Shown in pieces: positions 25,393 to 35,908 of a stretch of 64,000 nucleotides of DNA. The stretch comes from JABFXX01 sp036489755 (GTDB taxonomy: Bacteria; Myxococcota_A; Polyangia; Haliangiales; Haliangiaceae): positions 1 to 64,000 of the forward strand of contig DASXFD010000039.1 of assembly GCA_036489755.1 (NCBI GenBank), written 5' to 3'. Position 1 is the stretch's first letter; each line of letters starts with the position of its first letter. The notes under the pieces were generated by a model. It was not told where the DNA came from and did no database searches. It was given only the letters and a program-made list of their open reading frames with translations. A program made the position numbers and the translations under genes.

Positions 25393-26733
25393 ATGACTAT
25401 CTCGTTCAATCGCCGCGGTCTCCTGATGTCCACCTTGTTCGGTGCGGGCTATGTCGGCCTGCGTGCGCTCGCGACCGGCCTACCGGTCGGCGTGCTGCTC
25501 AAAGGCACGCGCGCGTTCGCCGACGGCACGGTATCGTGCAGCGACGCCGCCAAGAGCAAGGCGCAATACTTCGTCCTGTCGACGTGCGGCAGCGGCGATC
25601 CGATCAACGCGAACGTGCCCGGCAGCTACGACATCGCCGCGATCACGCACCCGGCGCCCACCGACGGCTCGATGGCGCCGACGAAGATGACGCTGGGCGG
25701 CGTGCAGACGACCGCGGCGTTGCCGTGGGCGCAGCTGCCGCAGAGCACGCTGTCGCGCGCGAGCTTCTGGCACATCATGACGAATACGCCCGTGCATCCG
25801 CGCGAGGGCGACGTGCTGAGCCTGCTCAACACGACCGCGGCGAACGAGATGCTGCCGTCGCTGCTGTCGAAGCAGATGGCGCCGTGCCTCGGCACGATCC
25901 AATCGCAGCCGATCACGCTCGGCGCGACCACGCCGAGCGAAGGCCTCAAGTTCGGCGGCCAGGCACTGCCGATCATCCCGCCGCTCGCGCTCAAGGCGAC
26001 GCTCACCAACGCGTCGGGCCCGCTCGCCGGCCTCACGAATTTGCAGAGCATTCGCGATCAGACGCTCGCGCAGATCGATGACCTCTACCGCAACAGCGCG
26101 ACCAAGGCGCAAAGCGCGTATCTCGACTCGCTGATCCTGTCGCAGCAGCAGGTGCGCGGCATCAACCAAAACTTGCTCGACTCGCTGTCGTCGATCGCCG
26201 ACAACTCGGTCGCGTCGCAGATCACCGCCGCGGTTGCGCTGATCCAGATGAACGTGACGCCGGTGATCGCGATCCACATTCCGTTCGGCGGCGACAACCA
26301 CAACGACACCGCGCTCGCGAACGAAGCCGCACAGACGGTGACCGGCGTCGCGTCGATCCAGACGCTGATGTCGGCGCTGCAGACGGCGGGGTTGCAGGAT
26401 CAAGTGTCGTTCCTGTCGCTCAACGTGTTCGGCCGCACGCTCGGCCCGTCGAACACCGACGGCCGCCAGCACAACCCGAACCACCAGGTCTCGATCGCGA
26501 TCGGCAAACCGTTCAAGTCGATGATCGTCGGCGCGCTCGCCCCGGTCGCGAACGACTACGGCTGCATGCCGATCGATTCGTCGTCGGGCATGGGCACGAC
26601 GAGCGGCGACATCGCCACGACCGACACGCTCGCCTCGTTCGGCAAGACCGTGATGGCGGCGGTCGGCATCGACGACACCACGATCTCGTCGTCGATCAAC
26701 GGCGGCAAGGTGGTCACCGGAGTGCTCGCGTGA
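25393..26733 (+). CDS. DUF1501-like protein with Tat-type signal
   Basis: The 446-aa protein begins SFNRRGLLMSTLFGAG, a twin-arginine signal followed by a hydrophobic stretch to about residue 40. The body holds IHIPFGGDNHND (~298-309), LNVFGRTLG and NPNHQVSIAIGKPFKSMIVG, which correspond to the GGDNH/EFGRT/GG blocks of the DUF1501 sulfatase-like superfamily. Export in folded form fits a metal cofactor. The gene starts 13 bp after the DUF1549 gene and ends in a GTGA overlap with the next, so the three are one operon. The exact DUF number is a motif-based call. Confidence 0.72.
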   Translation: MTISFNRRGLLMSTLFGAGYVGLRALATGLPVGVLLKGTRAFADGTVSCSDAAKSKAQYFVLSTCGSGDPINANVPGSYDIAAITHPAPTDGSMAPTKMTLGGVQTTAALPWAQLPQSTLSRASFWHIMTNTPVHPREGDVLSLLNTTAANEMLPSLLSKQMAPCLGTIQSQPITLGATTPSEGLKFGGQALPIIPPLALKATLTNASGPLAGLTNLQSIRDQTLAQIDDLYRNSATKAQSAYLDSLILSQQQVRGINQNLLDSLSSIADNSVASQITAAVALIQMNVTPVIAIHIPFGGDNHNDTALANEAAQTVTGVASIQTLMSALQTAGLQDQVSFLSLNVFGRTLGPSNTDGRQHNPNHQVSIAIGKPFKSMIVGALAPVANDYGCMPIDSSSGMGTTSGDIATTDTLASFGKTVMAAVGIDDTTISSSINGGKVVTGVLA

Positions 26734-27227
26734 GGCACGCGGCGGTCGCGGTCGCGCTGGCGCTGGGTGCGGGTTGCGGCGTGCCGCCGACCGATTTCGG
26801 CAGCCCCGATGCCGGCGCGTGCGTCGCCTACCGCGTGCCGCCCACGCAAGATCTATCGATGCCGGCGCGCTCGTTCGCGACCGACGTCATGCCGATCTTC
26901 ACGTCGCGCTGCGACAGCTGCCACGGCACGACGAACGCGCCGTCGGGGAACTTGTTCCTGGGCAAGACGGCGAGCGACGCCGCGGCCGTGTACGCGAACA
27001 TCGTCGGGATGCCGAGCGGCGAGTACGCCGACATGGACTTCGTGACCGCGTCCGATCCGACGCGCAGCTTCCTCATGCACAAGCTCGACGGCGATCAATG
27101 CCAGTACGACTCGCAATGCGGCGGCGGGACCTGCGACCTGGCGATGCCGATGAGCGGCGGTGCGCTCTCGCCGGATCAGCGCGACGCGATCCGCGAGTGG
27201 ATCTACCAGGGCGCCGCGAACGACTGA
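26730..27227 (+). CDS. Monoheme cytochrome-like lipoprotein (CXXCH)
   Basis: The 165-aa lipoprotein starts at a GTG overlapping the preceding TGA. Lipobox GAGC (Cys16). C61-D-S-C-H65 preceded by VMPIFTSR is a standard c-type heme site (pattern VxPIxxxRCxxCH). LSPDQRDAIREWIYQGA at the C-terminus is the terminal helix of small class I-like cytochromes, and an AMPMSGGAL segment may offer the axial Met. It is the last gene of the DUF1549-DUF1501 operon and mirrors the CX4CH lipoprotein of the opposite wing. Confidence 0.8.
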   Translation: MRHAAVAVALALGAGCGVPPTDFGSPDAGACVAYRVPPTQDLSMPARSFATDVMPIFTSRCDSCHGTTNAPSGNLFLGKTASDAAAVYANIVGMPSGEYADMDFVTASDPTRSFLMHKLDGDQCQYDSQCGGGTCDLAMPMSGGALSPDQRDAIREWIYQGAAND

Positions 27228-27342
27228 TTCCGCGGCCGATCGGCTCAACTCTGATCGCTCGCCGTCAACGTCAACGCCCACGATTCGACCTAGCCGTTCA
27301 GGCTCTTCCCACGCGGCCCGGCTCCCGTAATATTAGGGGCGA

Positions 27343-27678
27343 ATGTCGGACGAGAGGAAGCCGTCAGCGCCGCGGCGCGAAGCCGAGCGCGGGCTCGTCC
27401 TCGATGAGCGCACGCGCACGAAAAAGCCGCCGATGTACAAGGTCCTCTTGCACAACGACGACTACACGACGCGCGAGTTCGTCGTGTGGGTGCTCCAGAC
27501 GGTGTTTCACAAGAACGAGGGTGATGCGGTGGCGATCATGAGCCACGTGCACAACAACGGCGTCGGGGTCGCGGGCGTGTTCACGTTCGAGGTCGCGGAG
27601 ACGAAGGTCACCAAGACGATGGCGCTGGCCAAGGAGCAGCAGTTTCCGTTGCAGCTCTCGATCGAGCCAACGGACTGA
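27343..27678 (+). CDS. clpS: ATP-dependent Clp protease adaptor ClpS
   Basis: The 111-aa N-end-rule adaptor delivers proteins with bulky N-terminal residues to ClpAP. The substrate pocket segment is clear: YKVLLHNDDYTTREFVVWVL (about 32-51). MSHVHNNGVGVAGVFTFEVAE follows, the family's second signature. An AT-rich TAATAT element (27328-27333) lies 10 nt before the ATG and AGGGGCG provides a ribosome site, so transcription may begin just ahead of the start. clpA follows 113 bp downstream. Confidence 0.96.
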   Translation: MSDERKPSAPRREAERGLVLDERTRTKKPPMYKVLLHNDDYTTREFVVWVLQTVFHKNEGDAVAIMSHVHNNGVGVAGVFTFEVAETKVTKTMALAKEQQFPLQLSIEPTD

Positions 27679-27791
27679 CTGAGTACGGGCGTTCGCGTGG
27701 TCGCGCAGACGCTTTCTTCGCACCTGCCCGAAATCGTGGGAGTCCGACGGGTCGCGCGATCCTCCGGGCTGCCTTACACTTGGGAAACGCC

Positions 27792-30062
<2,271 letters not shown>

Positions 30063-30080
30063 CAGGTAACATCGCTGTGA

Positions 30081-31973
30081 ATGGTGGATGACAGCGGGAC
30101 GCGGACCCGCGCTGCCGCCGGCGATGCGACCGCCGACGGTACGCACGCGCCGGTCCCGCCGGTCCCGGCGACGCCCAAGCCGGATCAGCTCTCGAATCAA
30201 ACCACGAACGAGCTGACGCTCGTGCCGACGGTCGGCGTCGCGCAGCTCGCCGCGCTGCCGGCGCCTGGCTATCAGCTCGGCGAGGTGATCGGGCGCGGCG
30301 GGATGGGCGAGGTGCGCGTCGCGCAGGATCTGCGGATCGGCCGCGAGGTCGCGATCAAGCGCATCCGCGGCAAGGCGTCGCCCGACGCGGTCGATCGCTT
30401 CTTGCGCGAGGCGCGGATCCAGGCGCGCCTCGACCATCCCGCGATCGTGCCGGTGTACGAGCTGTCGACCGATCCCGACGGCGTGCCGTTCTTCACGATG
30501 AAGCGGCTCACCGGCGAGACGCTCGGCAAGCGGCTCGCCGACCGAGCGAACGTCCAGCCGCTGCTCCGCGCGTTCGCCGACGTGTGTCTCGCGATCGAGC
30601 TCGCGCACTCGCGCGGCGTGGTCCACCGCGATCTCAAGCCGTCGAACATCATCCTCGGCGATTTCGGCGAGGTCTACGTGCTCGACTGGGGCGTCGCGCG
30701 CGTGCTCTCCGATACGACGCGCGCCACGCAGCCGCAGCAGGCAGTGTCATCGGTGCCGGGCGACGACGAGACGACGATGGGCGCGATCCTCGGCACGCCG
30801 GGCTACATGTCGCCCGAGCAAGTGCGCGGCGCACCGGCCGAGCCGCCGGCCGACGTGTACTCGCTCGGCGCGATCCTGTTCGAGATCCTCGCCGGCGAGC
30901 CGCTGCATCCGCGCGGCGAGGCCGCACTGGTGACCACGTTGTCGACGCCGCAGATCTCGCCGACGAGCCGCTTGATCGAGCATTCGATCGAGCACCCGAT
31001 CGCGCCCGAGCTCGACGGCGCATGCTTCGACGCGCTCGCCGAAGATCCGAAGCAGCGGCCGACCGCGCGCGAGCTTGCGACGCGCATCCAGGCGTACCTC
31101 GACGGCGATCGCGATCACGAGCGCCGCCGCCAGCTCGCACGCGAGCAGCTCGATGCCGCGCAGCGCGCGCTCGAGTCGACCGACGATACCGGCCGCGCGA
31201 CCGCGATGCGGCGAGCCGGCCGCGCGCTCGCGCTCGATCCCGACTCGCAGGAAGCCGCCGCGCTCGTCACGCGGCTCACCGTCGAGCCGCCCGAGAAGTT
31301 GCCGCCCGATCTGCTCGCGAGCCTCGAGTCCGAAGATCGCGCGCTCAACCGGCACCGCGCGACGCGCGGCCTGCGCGCCTACGCGGCGGCGTTCGTGTGC
31401 GTCAGCTTCCTGCCGCTGCTCGACATCCAGAACTGGAGCCTGCAGATCGCCGCGTGGGGCCTCGTCGCGCTGCTCGGGCTCATCATGTATCAGGGCACGG
31501 TCACCGGCAGGACGCGGCTCGCGCCCGCGCTCGTCGTGAACCTCGCCGCGGTGCTCGTATTCAGTCGGATCTTGGGGCCGTTCATCATCACGCCGGTGTC
31601 GACGCTCGGCATCCTGATGTCGTTCGCGGCGAGCCCGCGGCTGCTCGCGCGGCGCTGGGTGATCGCCGCGTGGACGGTCTGCGCGATCGCGCTGCCGATC
31701 GTGGTCGAGCTCCTCGGCGTGTTACCGCGCACGTGGTGGGTCACCGAAGGCGCGGTCGTCTCGACGTCGCAGATCATCCGGATCCACGGCACGCGCGATG
31801 CGATCGCGCTGGTGTTCGTGAACGCGAGCTGGATCGCGATCGTCGCGAACTATGCGCTCAATACGAGCCTCAGGCGCCGCGACCTGCAGCGCGAGCTGCA
31901 CATCCAGCGCTGGCACCTGCAGCAGACGATTCCCGATCCGAACGTGCGACCGGCGCGGAGCACCAAGGTGTGA
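30081..31973 (+). CDS. Ser/Thr protein kinase with multipass C-terminal membrane domain, copy 1
   Basis: The 630-aa Hanks-type kinase phosphorylates Ser/Thr on target proteins. An acidic/Pro-rich N-terminus precedes GRGGMGEV (71-78, glycine loop), AIKRI (Lys93), HRDLKPSN (182-189) and LDWG (201-204, Trp in place of the Phe of DFG). GTPGYMSPEQ is the activation-segment end. After a helical, TPR-like linker (~340-410), about six hydrophobic helices (~420-610) include PRTWWVTEG. There is no extracellular PASTA or sensor domain. Its stop overlaps the start of copy 2 (GTGA), so they are coupled. It shares an operon direction with clpA and follows it by 18 bp. Confidence 0.88.
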   Translation: MVDDSGTRTRAAAGDATADGTHAPVPPVPATPKPDQLSNQTTNELTLVPTVGVAQLAALPAPGYQLGEVIGRGGMGEVRVAQDLRIGREVAIKRIRGKASPDAVDRFLREARIQARLDHPAIVPVYELSTDPDGVPFFTMKRLTGETLGKRLADRANVQPLLRAFADVCLAIELAHSRGVVHRDLKPSNIILGDFGEVYVLDWGVARVLSDTTRATQPQQAVSSVPGDDETTMGAILGTPGYMSPEQVRGAPAEPPADVYSLGAILFEILAGEPLHPRGEAALVTTLSTPQISPTSRLIEHSIEHPIAPELDGACFDALAEDPKQRPTARELATRIQAYLDGDRDHERRRQLAREQLDAAQRALESTDDTGRATAMRRAGRALALDPDSQEAAALVTRLTVEPPEKLPPDLLASLESEDRALNRHRATRGLRAYAAAFVCVSFLPLLDIQNWSLQIAAWGLVALLGLIMYQGTVTGRTRLAPALVVNLAAVLVFSRILGPFIITPVSTLGILMSFAASPRLLARRWVIAAWTVCAIALPIVVELLGVLPRTWWVTEGAVVSTSQIIRIHGTRDAIALVFVNASWIAIVANYALNTSLRRRDLQRELHIQRWHLQQTIPDPNVRPARSTKV

Positions 31974-33718
31974 GCGGCGACGACAAGACGCTGCTCGCCA
32001 CGTCGGTGCCGTCGAACGATCCGACCGCGCCGATGACGCGCGAATCGGGCGAGCTCGGCAACCTCGGCGGCTACGAGCTCGGCGAGCTCCTCGGGCGCGG
32101 CGGGATGGGCGAGGTCGTGCTCGCACACGATCCGCGCGTCGAGCGCGAAGTGGCGCTCAAGCGCATGCGCGGCAAGCGGCCGGGCCCCGAAGCGGTCGCG
32201 CGGTTCATCCGCGAGGCGAAGATCCAGGCGCGGCTCGATCACCCCGCGATCGTGCCGGTGCACGAGCTCGGCCGAGACGCCGACGGGCTGCCGTACTTCA
32301 CGATGAAGCGGCTCGCCGGCACCACGCTCGCTGCGCGGCTCGCCGAATCCGGGCCGCTCCAGCCACTGCTGCGCGCGTTCGTCGACGTGTGCTTCGCGAT
32401 CGAGCTCGCGCACACGCGCGAGGTCGTGCACCGCGATCTCAAGCCGTCGAACATCATGCTCGGCGACTACGGCGACGTCTACGTGCTCGATTGGGGCGTC
32501 GCGCGCGTGCTCGGCTCCGCGCCGGCGCCCGCGCCGAACCTGCCGCTCGATACGCCGGCGCCCGATGCGACCGCGACCGGCTCGATCCTCGGTACGCCGG
32601 GTTACATGGCGCCCGAGCAGATGCGGGGCGAACAGGTCGGCACCGCCGCCGACGTCTACGCGCTCGGCACGATCTTGTTCGAGATCCTCGCCGGCGAGAC
32701 GCTGCACCCGCTCGGCGGCGATGCGTTCGCGAGCACGCTCGGCGGCACCGTCGTGTGCTCGCCCGCGGCGCGCGCGCCGAGCCGGCAGATCGCGCCGGAG
32801 CTCGACGCGGTGTGCATCGCCGCGCTCGCCGGCGATCCGGCCGCGCGGCCGTCGGCGCGCGAGCTCGCGACGCGCGTCCAGGCGTATCTCGATGGCGACC
32901 GCGATCTCGATCATCGCCGCGCGCTCGCCGTGGCGTCGGTCGCCCAGGCCCGCGATCTCGAAGCCGCCGGCGATCGCGTGCGCGCGCTGCGCGCGATCGG
33001 CCGTGCCGTCGCGCTCGATCCCGAGTCGCGCGATGCCACCGAGCTCGCGGGATCACTGATCCTGACGCAGCCGCGCGAGATCCCCGCGGAGGCGCTCGCC
33101 GAGGTCGCCGAGCAGGAACGCGCGATCGATCGGTCGCGCCAGCTGCGCGGCGTGCGCGCCTACTTGATGATCTGGCTCCTGCTGCCGCTCGCGCTGTTCG
33201 GCCGCGTCGCCGACTGGCGCCTGCTCGTCGCGTTGATCGCCGCCGGCACGGCGATGGCCGGCATGGTGCGGCTCCACGTCGCGAAAAATCTATCGTGGTG
33301 GGTGCTCGGGTTCGCGAACCTCGCGTTCGGCGTGCTGTTCGAGCGCCTGGCCGGCCCGCTGATCCTCACGCCGATGTTCGCGTGCGTGATCGCGATGGCG
33401 GTCGGCATGCAGTTGCGCACGAGGCCAGGCGCGGCACTGCTGTTCGTCGCACTCGTGCTCGGGCTTCCGGTGGTGCTCGAGCTCACCGGCGTCATGGCGC
33501 GCACGTGGTGGATGACGTACGACGGGCTCCTCGTGCGCGGTGCCGTGTTCGCAACGCACGACACCGTCGACGTGATCGGGCTGTTCGCCGGCAGCGTCGG
33601 AATCTGCCTGATCGTCGTTGGCTACGCGCTCGCGCTCGATCGATCGCGGCGGACCGCGCAGCGCGACGTCGCCGTGCAGGCATGGCTGCTCCGCCAGCTC
33701 GTGCGCCGGCGCGACTGA
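31970..33718 (+). CDS. Ser/Thr protein kinase with multipass C-terminal membrane domain, copy 2
   Basis: The 582-aa paralogue of the preceding gene starts at the GTG of a GTGA overlap. The kinase domain has GRGGMGEV (42-49), ALKRM (Lys64), HRDLKPSN (154-161), LDWG (173-176; again Trp in DFG), and GTPGYMAPEQ. The C-terminal half repeats the helical linker and about six membrane helices, including MARTWWMTYDG, which matches the corresponding segment of copy 1. It diverges in the N-terminus and linkers. Tandem duplication is the simple explanation. The product may heterodimerise with copy 1. Confidence 0.88.
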   Translation: MSGDDKTLLATSVPSNDPTAPMTRESGELGNLGGYELGELLGRGGMGEVVLAHDPRVEREVALKRMRGKRPGPEAVARFIREAKIQARLDHPAIVPVHELGRDADGLPYFTMKRLAGTTLAARLAESGPLQPLLRAFVDVCFAIELAHTREVVHRDLKPSNIMLGDYGDVYVLDWGVARVLGSAPAPAPNLPLDTPAPDATATGSILGTPGYMAPEQMRGEQVGTAADVYALGTILFEILAGETLHPLGGDAFASTLGGTVVCSPAARAPSRQIAPELDAVCIAALAGDPAARPSARELATRVQAYLDGDRDLDHRRALAVASVAQARDLEAAGDRVRALRAIGRAVALDPESRDATELAGSLILTQPREIPAEALAEVAEQERAIDRSRQLRGVRAYLMIWLLLPLALFGRVADWRLLVALIAAGTAMAGMVRLHVAKNLSWWVLGFANLAFGVLFERLAGPLILTPMFACVIAMAVGMQLRTRPGAALLFVALVLGLPVVLELTGVMARTWWMTYDGLLVRGAVFATHDTVDVIGLFAGSVGICLIVVGYALALDRSRRTAQRDVAVQAWLLRQLVRRRD

Positions 33719-34744
33719 TCACTCGGGGACGGGATCGTTCTCGTCGCGAAACAGACGCATGCGCACGCGCTCGTGCTGGCGCGCCTTGTACGCCTCGTGG
33801 CTCGACGCGCCGAGCTCGTTCTCGTGCGCGGTTTGCTTATCGCAGACCTGGAACTCGGTCAGCACGAACACGACGTGCGCGAGGTCGTGCGGCAGCTCGT
33901 TGCGCGCCATCAGCCGATCGACGCGCAGTGGCAGGTCGGCAACGAAGTTGACGATCCGATATTCGGGCCCGGAGAACTCGTTGAGCGAGGCCTGGATCGG
34001 CGTGCTCGAATCGGCGTCGAGCACGGTCTTGAGATCGATGAGCTGGTTCACCGATTCGCCGGGCACGATGTAGTTGAACGGCACGAGCTGGCGCGTCAGC
34101 GTCGCGAGCATCGGCACCAGATCGCCGTAGCTCGGCACGATCAGCCGGAACCGCAGCTTGTCGTAGATGCTCGCGGCGAGCGTCGAGCGTTTCGCGAGCA
34201 GCTTCGTGATCTGCGAGTCGTGCGGCTTGCGGCTCCACTCGAACTCGGCGATCGGCGCGCCCGCCACGCGCAGCTCTTCGACCACCTTCATCACCTTCAG
34301 CTCGACCTCGCGAAAGATGATCTCGTCGGAGACCGACAGCTTGAGCAGCCCGGCGCGCCCGGCGATGTGATGGATGATGTGCATCACCTTCAGCACGACG
34401 CACGCCCACTTCTGATGCGGGCCCGTGCTCGACGCGACCAAGAACAAGTCGCGGGCAGGCAGCTCGTCCGCGACCTCGTCGGGGATCGCCATCGCGAACG
34501 CGCGCGCGAGGTAATCGACGGACTCGCCGCGCAGGTCCTCGAGCCGACCGATCTCGTCGTCGGATTCCGGATCGAACTCGTTGAGCCTGAGGAACCGATC
34601 GACCTCGCCGTGATCGGCGAACCGCAGCTGGTGCCAGTCGATCACCGAGTCGCCGCGCAGGAGCAGGCGCACGGCTTCGACATCCGACAACGTCAGGTCT
34701 TCGACAGAAGGCGGTCTCGCAACCCGCGGCAGAACGGTTGCCAC
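33719..34744 (-). CDS. Conserved hypothetical protein (myxobacterial, possibly TIGR04552-like)
   Basis: The 341-aa protein has no membrane segment. Blocks of note are LPARDLFLVASSTGPHQKWACVVLKVMHIIHHIAGR (~95-130, two shorter motifs within it) and SIYDKLRFRLIVPSYGDLVPML (~192-213). The second faintly recalls the core strand of RelA/SpoT-like synthetase folds. I recall similar deltaproteobacterial proteins grouped as TIGR04552, of unknown function, but cannot confirm it here. The start is a GTG; the small 29-aa frame upstream ends 12 bp before it. The gene converges with kinase copy 2 (1 bp apart at the stops). Confidence 0.7.
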   Translation of the reverse strand: MATVLPRVARPPSVEDLTLSDVEAVRLLLRGDSVIDWHQLRFADHGEVDRFLRLNEFDPESDDEIGRLEDLRGESVDYLARAFAMAIPDEVADELPARDLFLVASSTGPHQKWACVVLKVMHIIHHIAGRAGLLKLSVSDEIIFREVELKVMKVVEELRVAGAPIAEFEWSRKPHDSQITKLLAKRSTLAASIYDKLRFRLIVPSYGDLVPMLATLTRQLVPFNYIVPGESVNQLIDLKTVLDADSSTPIQASLNEFSGPEYRIVNFVADLPLRVDRLMARNELPHDLAHVVFVLTEFQVCDKQTAHENELGASSHEAYKARQHERVRMRLFRDENDPVPE

Positions 34745-34756
34745 CGTTCGAGTCTA

Positions 34757-34846
34757 CTACTTCGTCGAACGAGTCAGCCGCAGCGTGGCGGTGAACAATC
34801 CGAGGACCCCGAGACCGGCGATCACATTTCCGATTACTGCGATCAT
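34757..34846 (-). CDS. Possible 29-aa single-pass membrane peptide
   Basis: An ATG at 34846 opens a 30-codon frame (29 aa plus TAG), below usual size cut-offs. The product is hydrophobic (residues 1-21, IGNVIAGLGVLGLFTA in the middle) with a basic C-terminus (RLTRSTK), giving one membrane helix. A good ribosome site (GGAG, 5 nt upstream) precedes the start. It ends 12 bp before the conserved hypothetical gene, so it could be co-transcribed. No homologue is known to me. Confidence 0.4.
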   Translation of the reverse strand: MIAVIGNVIAGLGVLGLFTATLRLTRSTK

Positions 34847-34981
34847 GGACGCTCCGTGGACATATAACGCATTGCGTGCCGAGCTTGTTCGGCGCGGCGT
34901 GCGCGAACATGAATCGTCGCAGGGGATCCCACATCGGGTCCATTTCTTCGCCTACGGGAGTGCCGGGTTGGCGGTAGGCTC

Positions 34982-35908
34982 GTGACGATGGCGGTGGCCG
35001 AGCGACCGGCGGCAAGCGCGTTTGCGTGCGGCCGATGCGGCGCCGAGCTGCGATTCGACGGCGTGCGCGCGCAGACCTGTCCGTATTGCGCGAGCCCCAG
35101 CGTCCTCGAGCAACCCGAGTCGCGCGACCGGCCCGCGCCTCGCTTTGTCGTCACGTTCGCCGGCGATGCCACATCCGCGCGACGCACGCTCGCCCGCTGG
35201 CTCGGCCGGCGCAGGCTGTTTGCCGATTCGGCGTTCGCGCGAGGCAGTATCGAGCACCTGCGCGGCGTGTACCTACCCGCGTATCTCTACAGCGCCGTCG
35301 GCACCACCGACTATTCCGCGCAGATCGGTGAGAACTACACCGAAACCGAGGACTACACGGTCATCGACGAGCGGCGGCGCCCGGTTACGAAGCAGCGCAC
35401 TGTCACGCGCACCGAGTATCGGGCGCTGTCGGGTCGGCACGTCGGCTACCTCGCCGACGTCGTCGTGAGCGCCTCGGCGGGCCTCGGCAACGCCGAGCTC
35501 GCCGCGATCGAACCGTTCGATCTGAAGCAGCTGCGCCGCTACGCGCCCGCGCTCGTCTCGGGCTGGATCGCCGAAGAATTCTCGCGCGACGCCGACGCTT
35601 GCCTGCATGCCGGCCGCGGCGAAGCCGGCGACCTGCTCGGCGACCAGCTGCGGCGGTTCATGCCCGGCGATTCGCACAGCGATCTGACCTACCACTCGAC
35701 GGTGAGCTGGGAGTCGCTCGATCCGATCCTGGTGCCGGTGTGGGTGCTCGCGGTCCGCTACCGCGACGACAAGCCGCCGATCCGCGTCGCGATCAACGGC
35801 CAGACCGGCGCGGTCGCGGGCCGCGTGCCGCTGTCGATCGGCAAGCTGGTCGCCGCACTCGTCGTGCTGCTCGCGATCGGCGCGGCGCTGTGGTGGTGGC
35901 TCGCATGA
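34982..35908 (+). CDS. Zinc-ribbon membrane protein, copy 1
   Basis: The 308-aa protein starts at GTG 34982 (or ATG 34988). One zinc ribbon lies at the N-terminus (C16xxC19 and C33xxC36). A long middle domain follows, including HLRGVYLPAYLYSAVGTTDY and a VSASAGLGNAELAAIEPFDL segment. A C-terminal hydrophobic helix (about 284-308) ends WWWLA. The layout suggests tail anchoring in the membrane. It overlaps the second zinc-ribbon gene (ATGA). Some database entries call such proteins PriA-like from the zinc ribbon alone; no helicase domain is present. Function unknown. Confidence 0.72.
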   Translation: MTMAVAERPAASAFACGRCGAELRFDGVRAQTCPYCASPSVLEQPESRDRPAPRFVVTFAGDATSARRTLARWLGRRRLFADSAFARGSIEHLRGVYLPAYLYSAVGTTDYSAQIGENYTETEDYTVIDERRRPVTKQRTVTRTEYRALSGRHVGYLADVVVSASAGLGNAELAAIEPFDLKQLRRYAPALVSGWIAEEFSRDADACLHAGRGEAGDLLGDQLRRFMPGDSHSDLTYHSTVSWESLDPILVPVWVLAVRYRDDKPPIRVAINGQTGAVAGRVPLSIGKLVAALVVLLAIGAALWWWLA

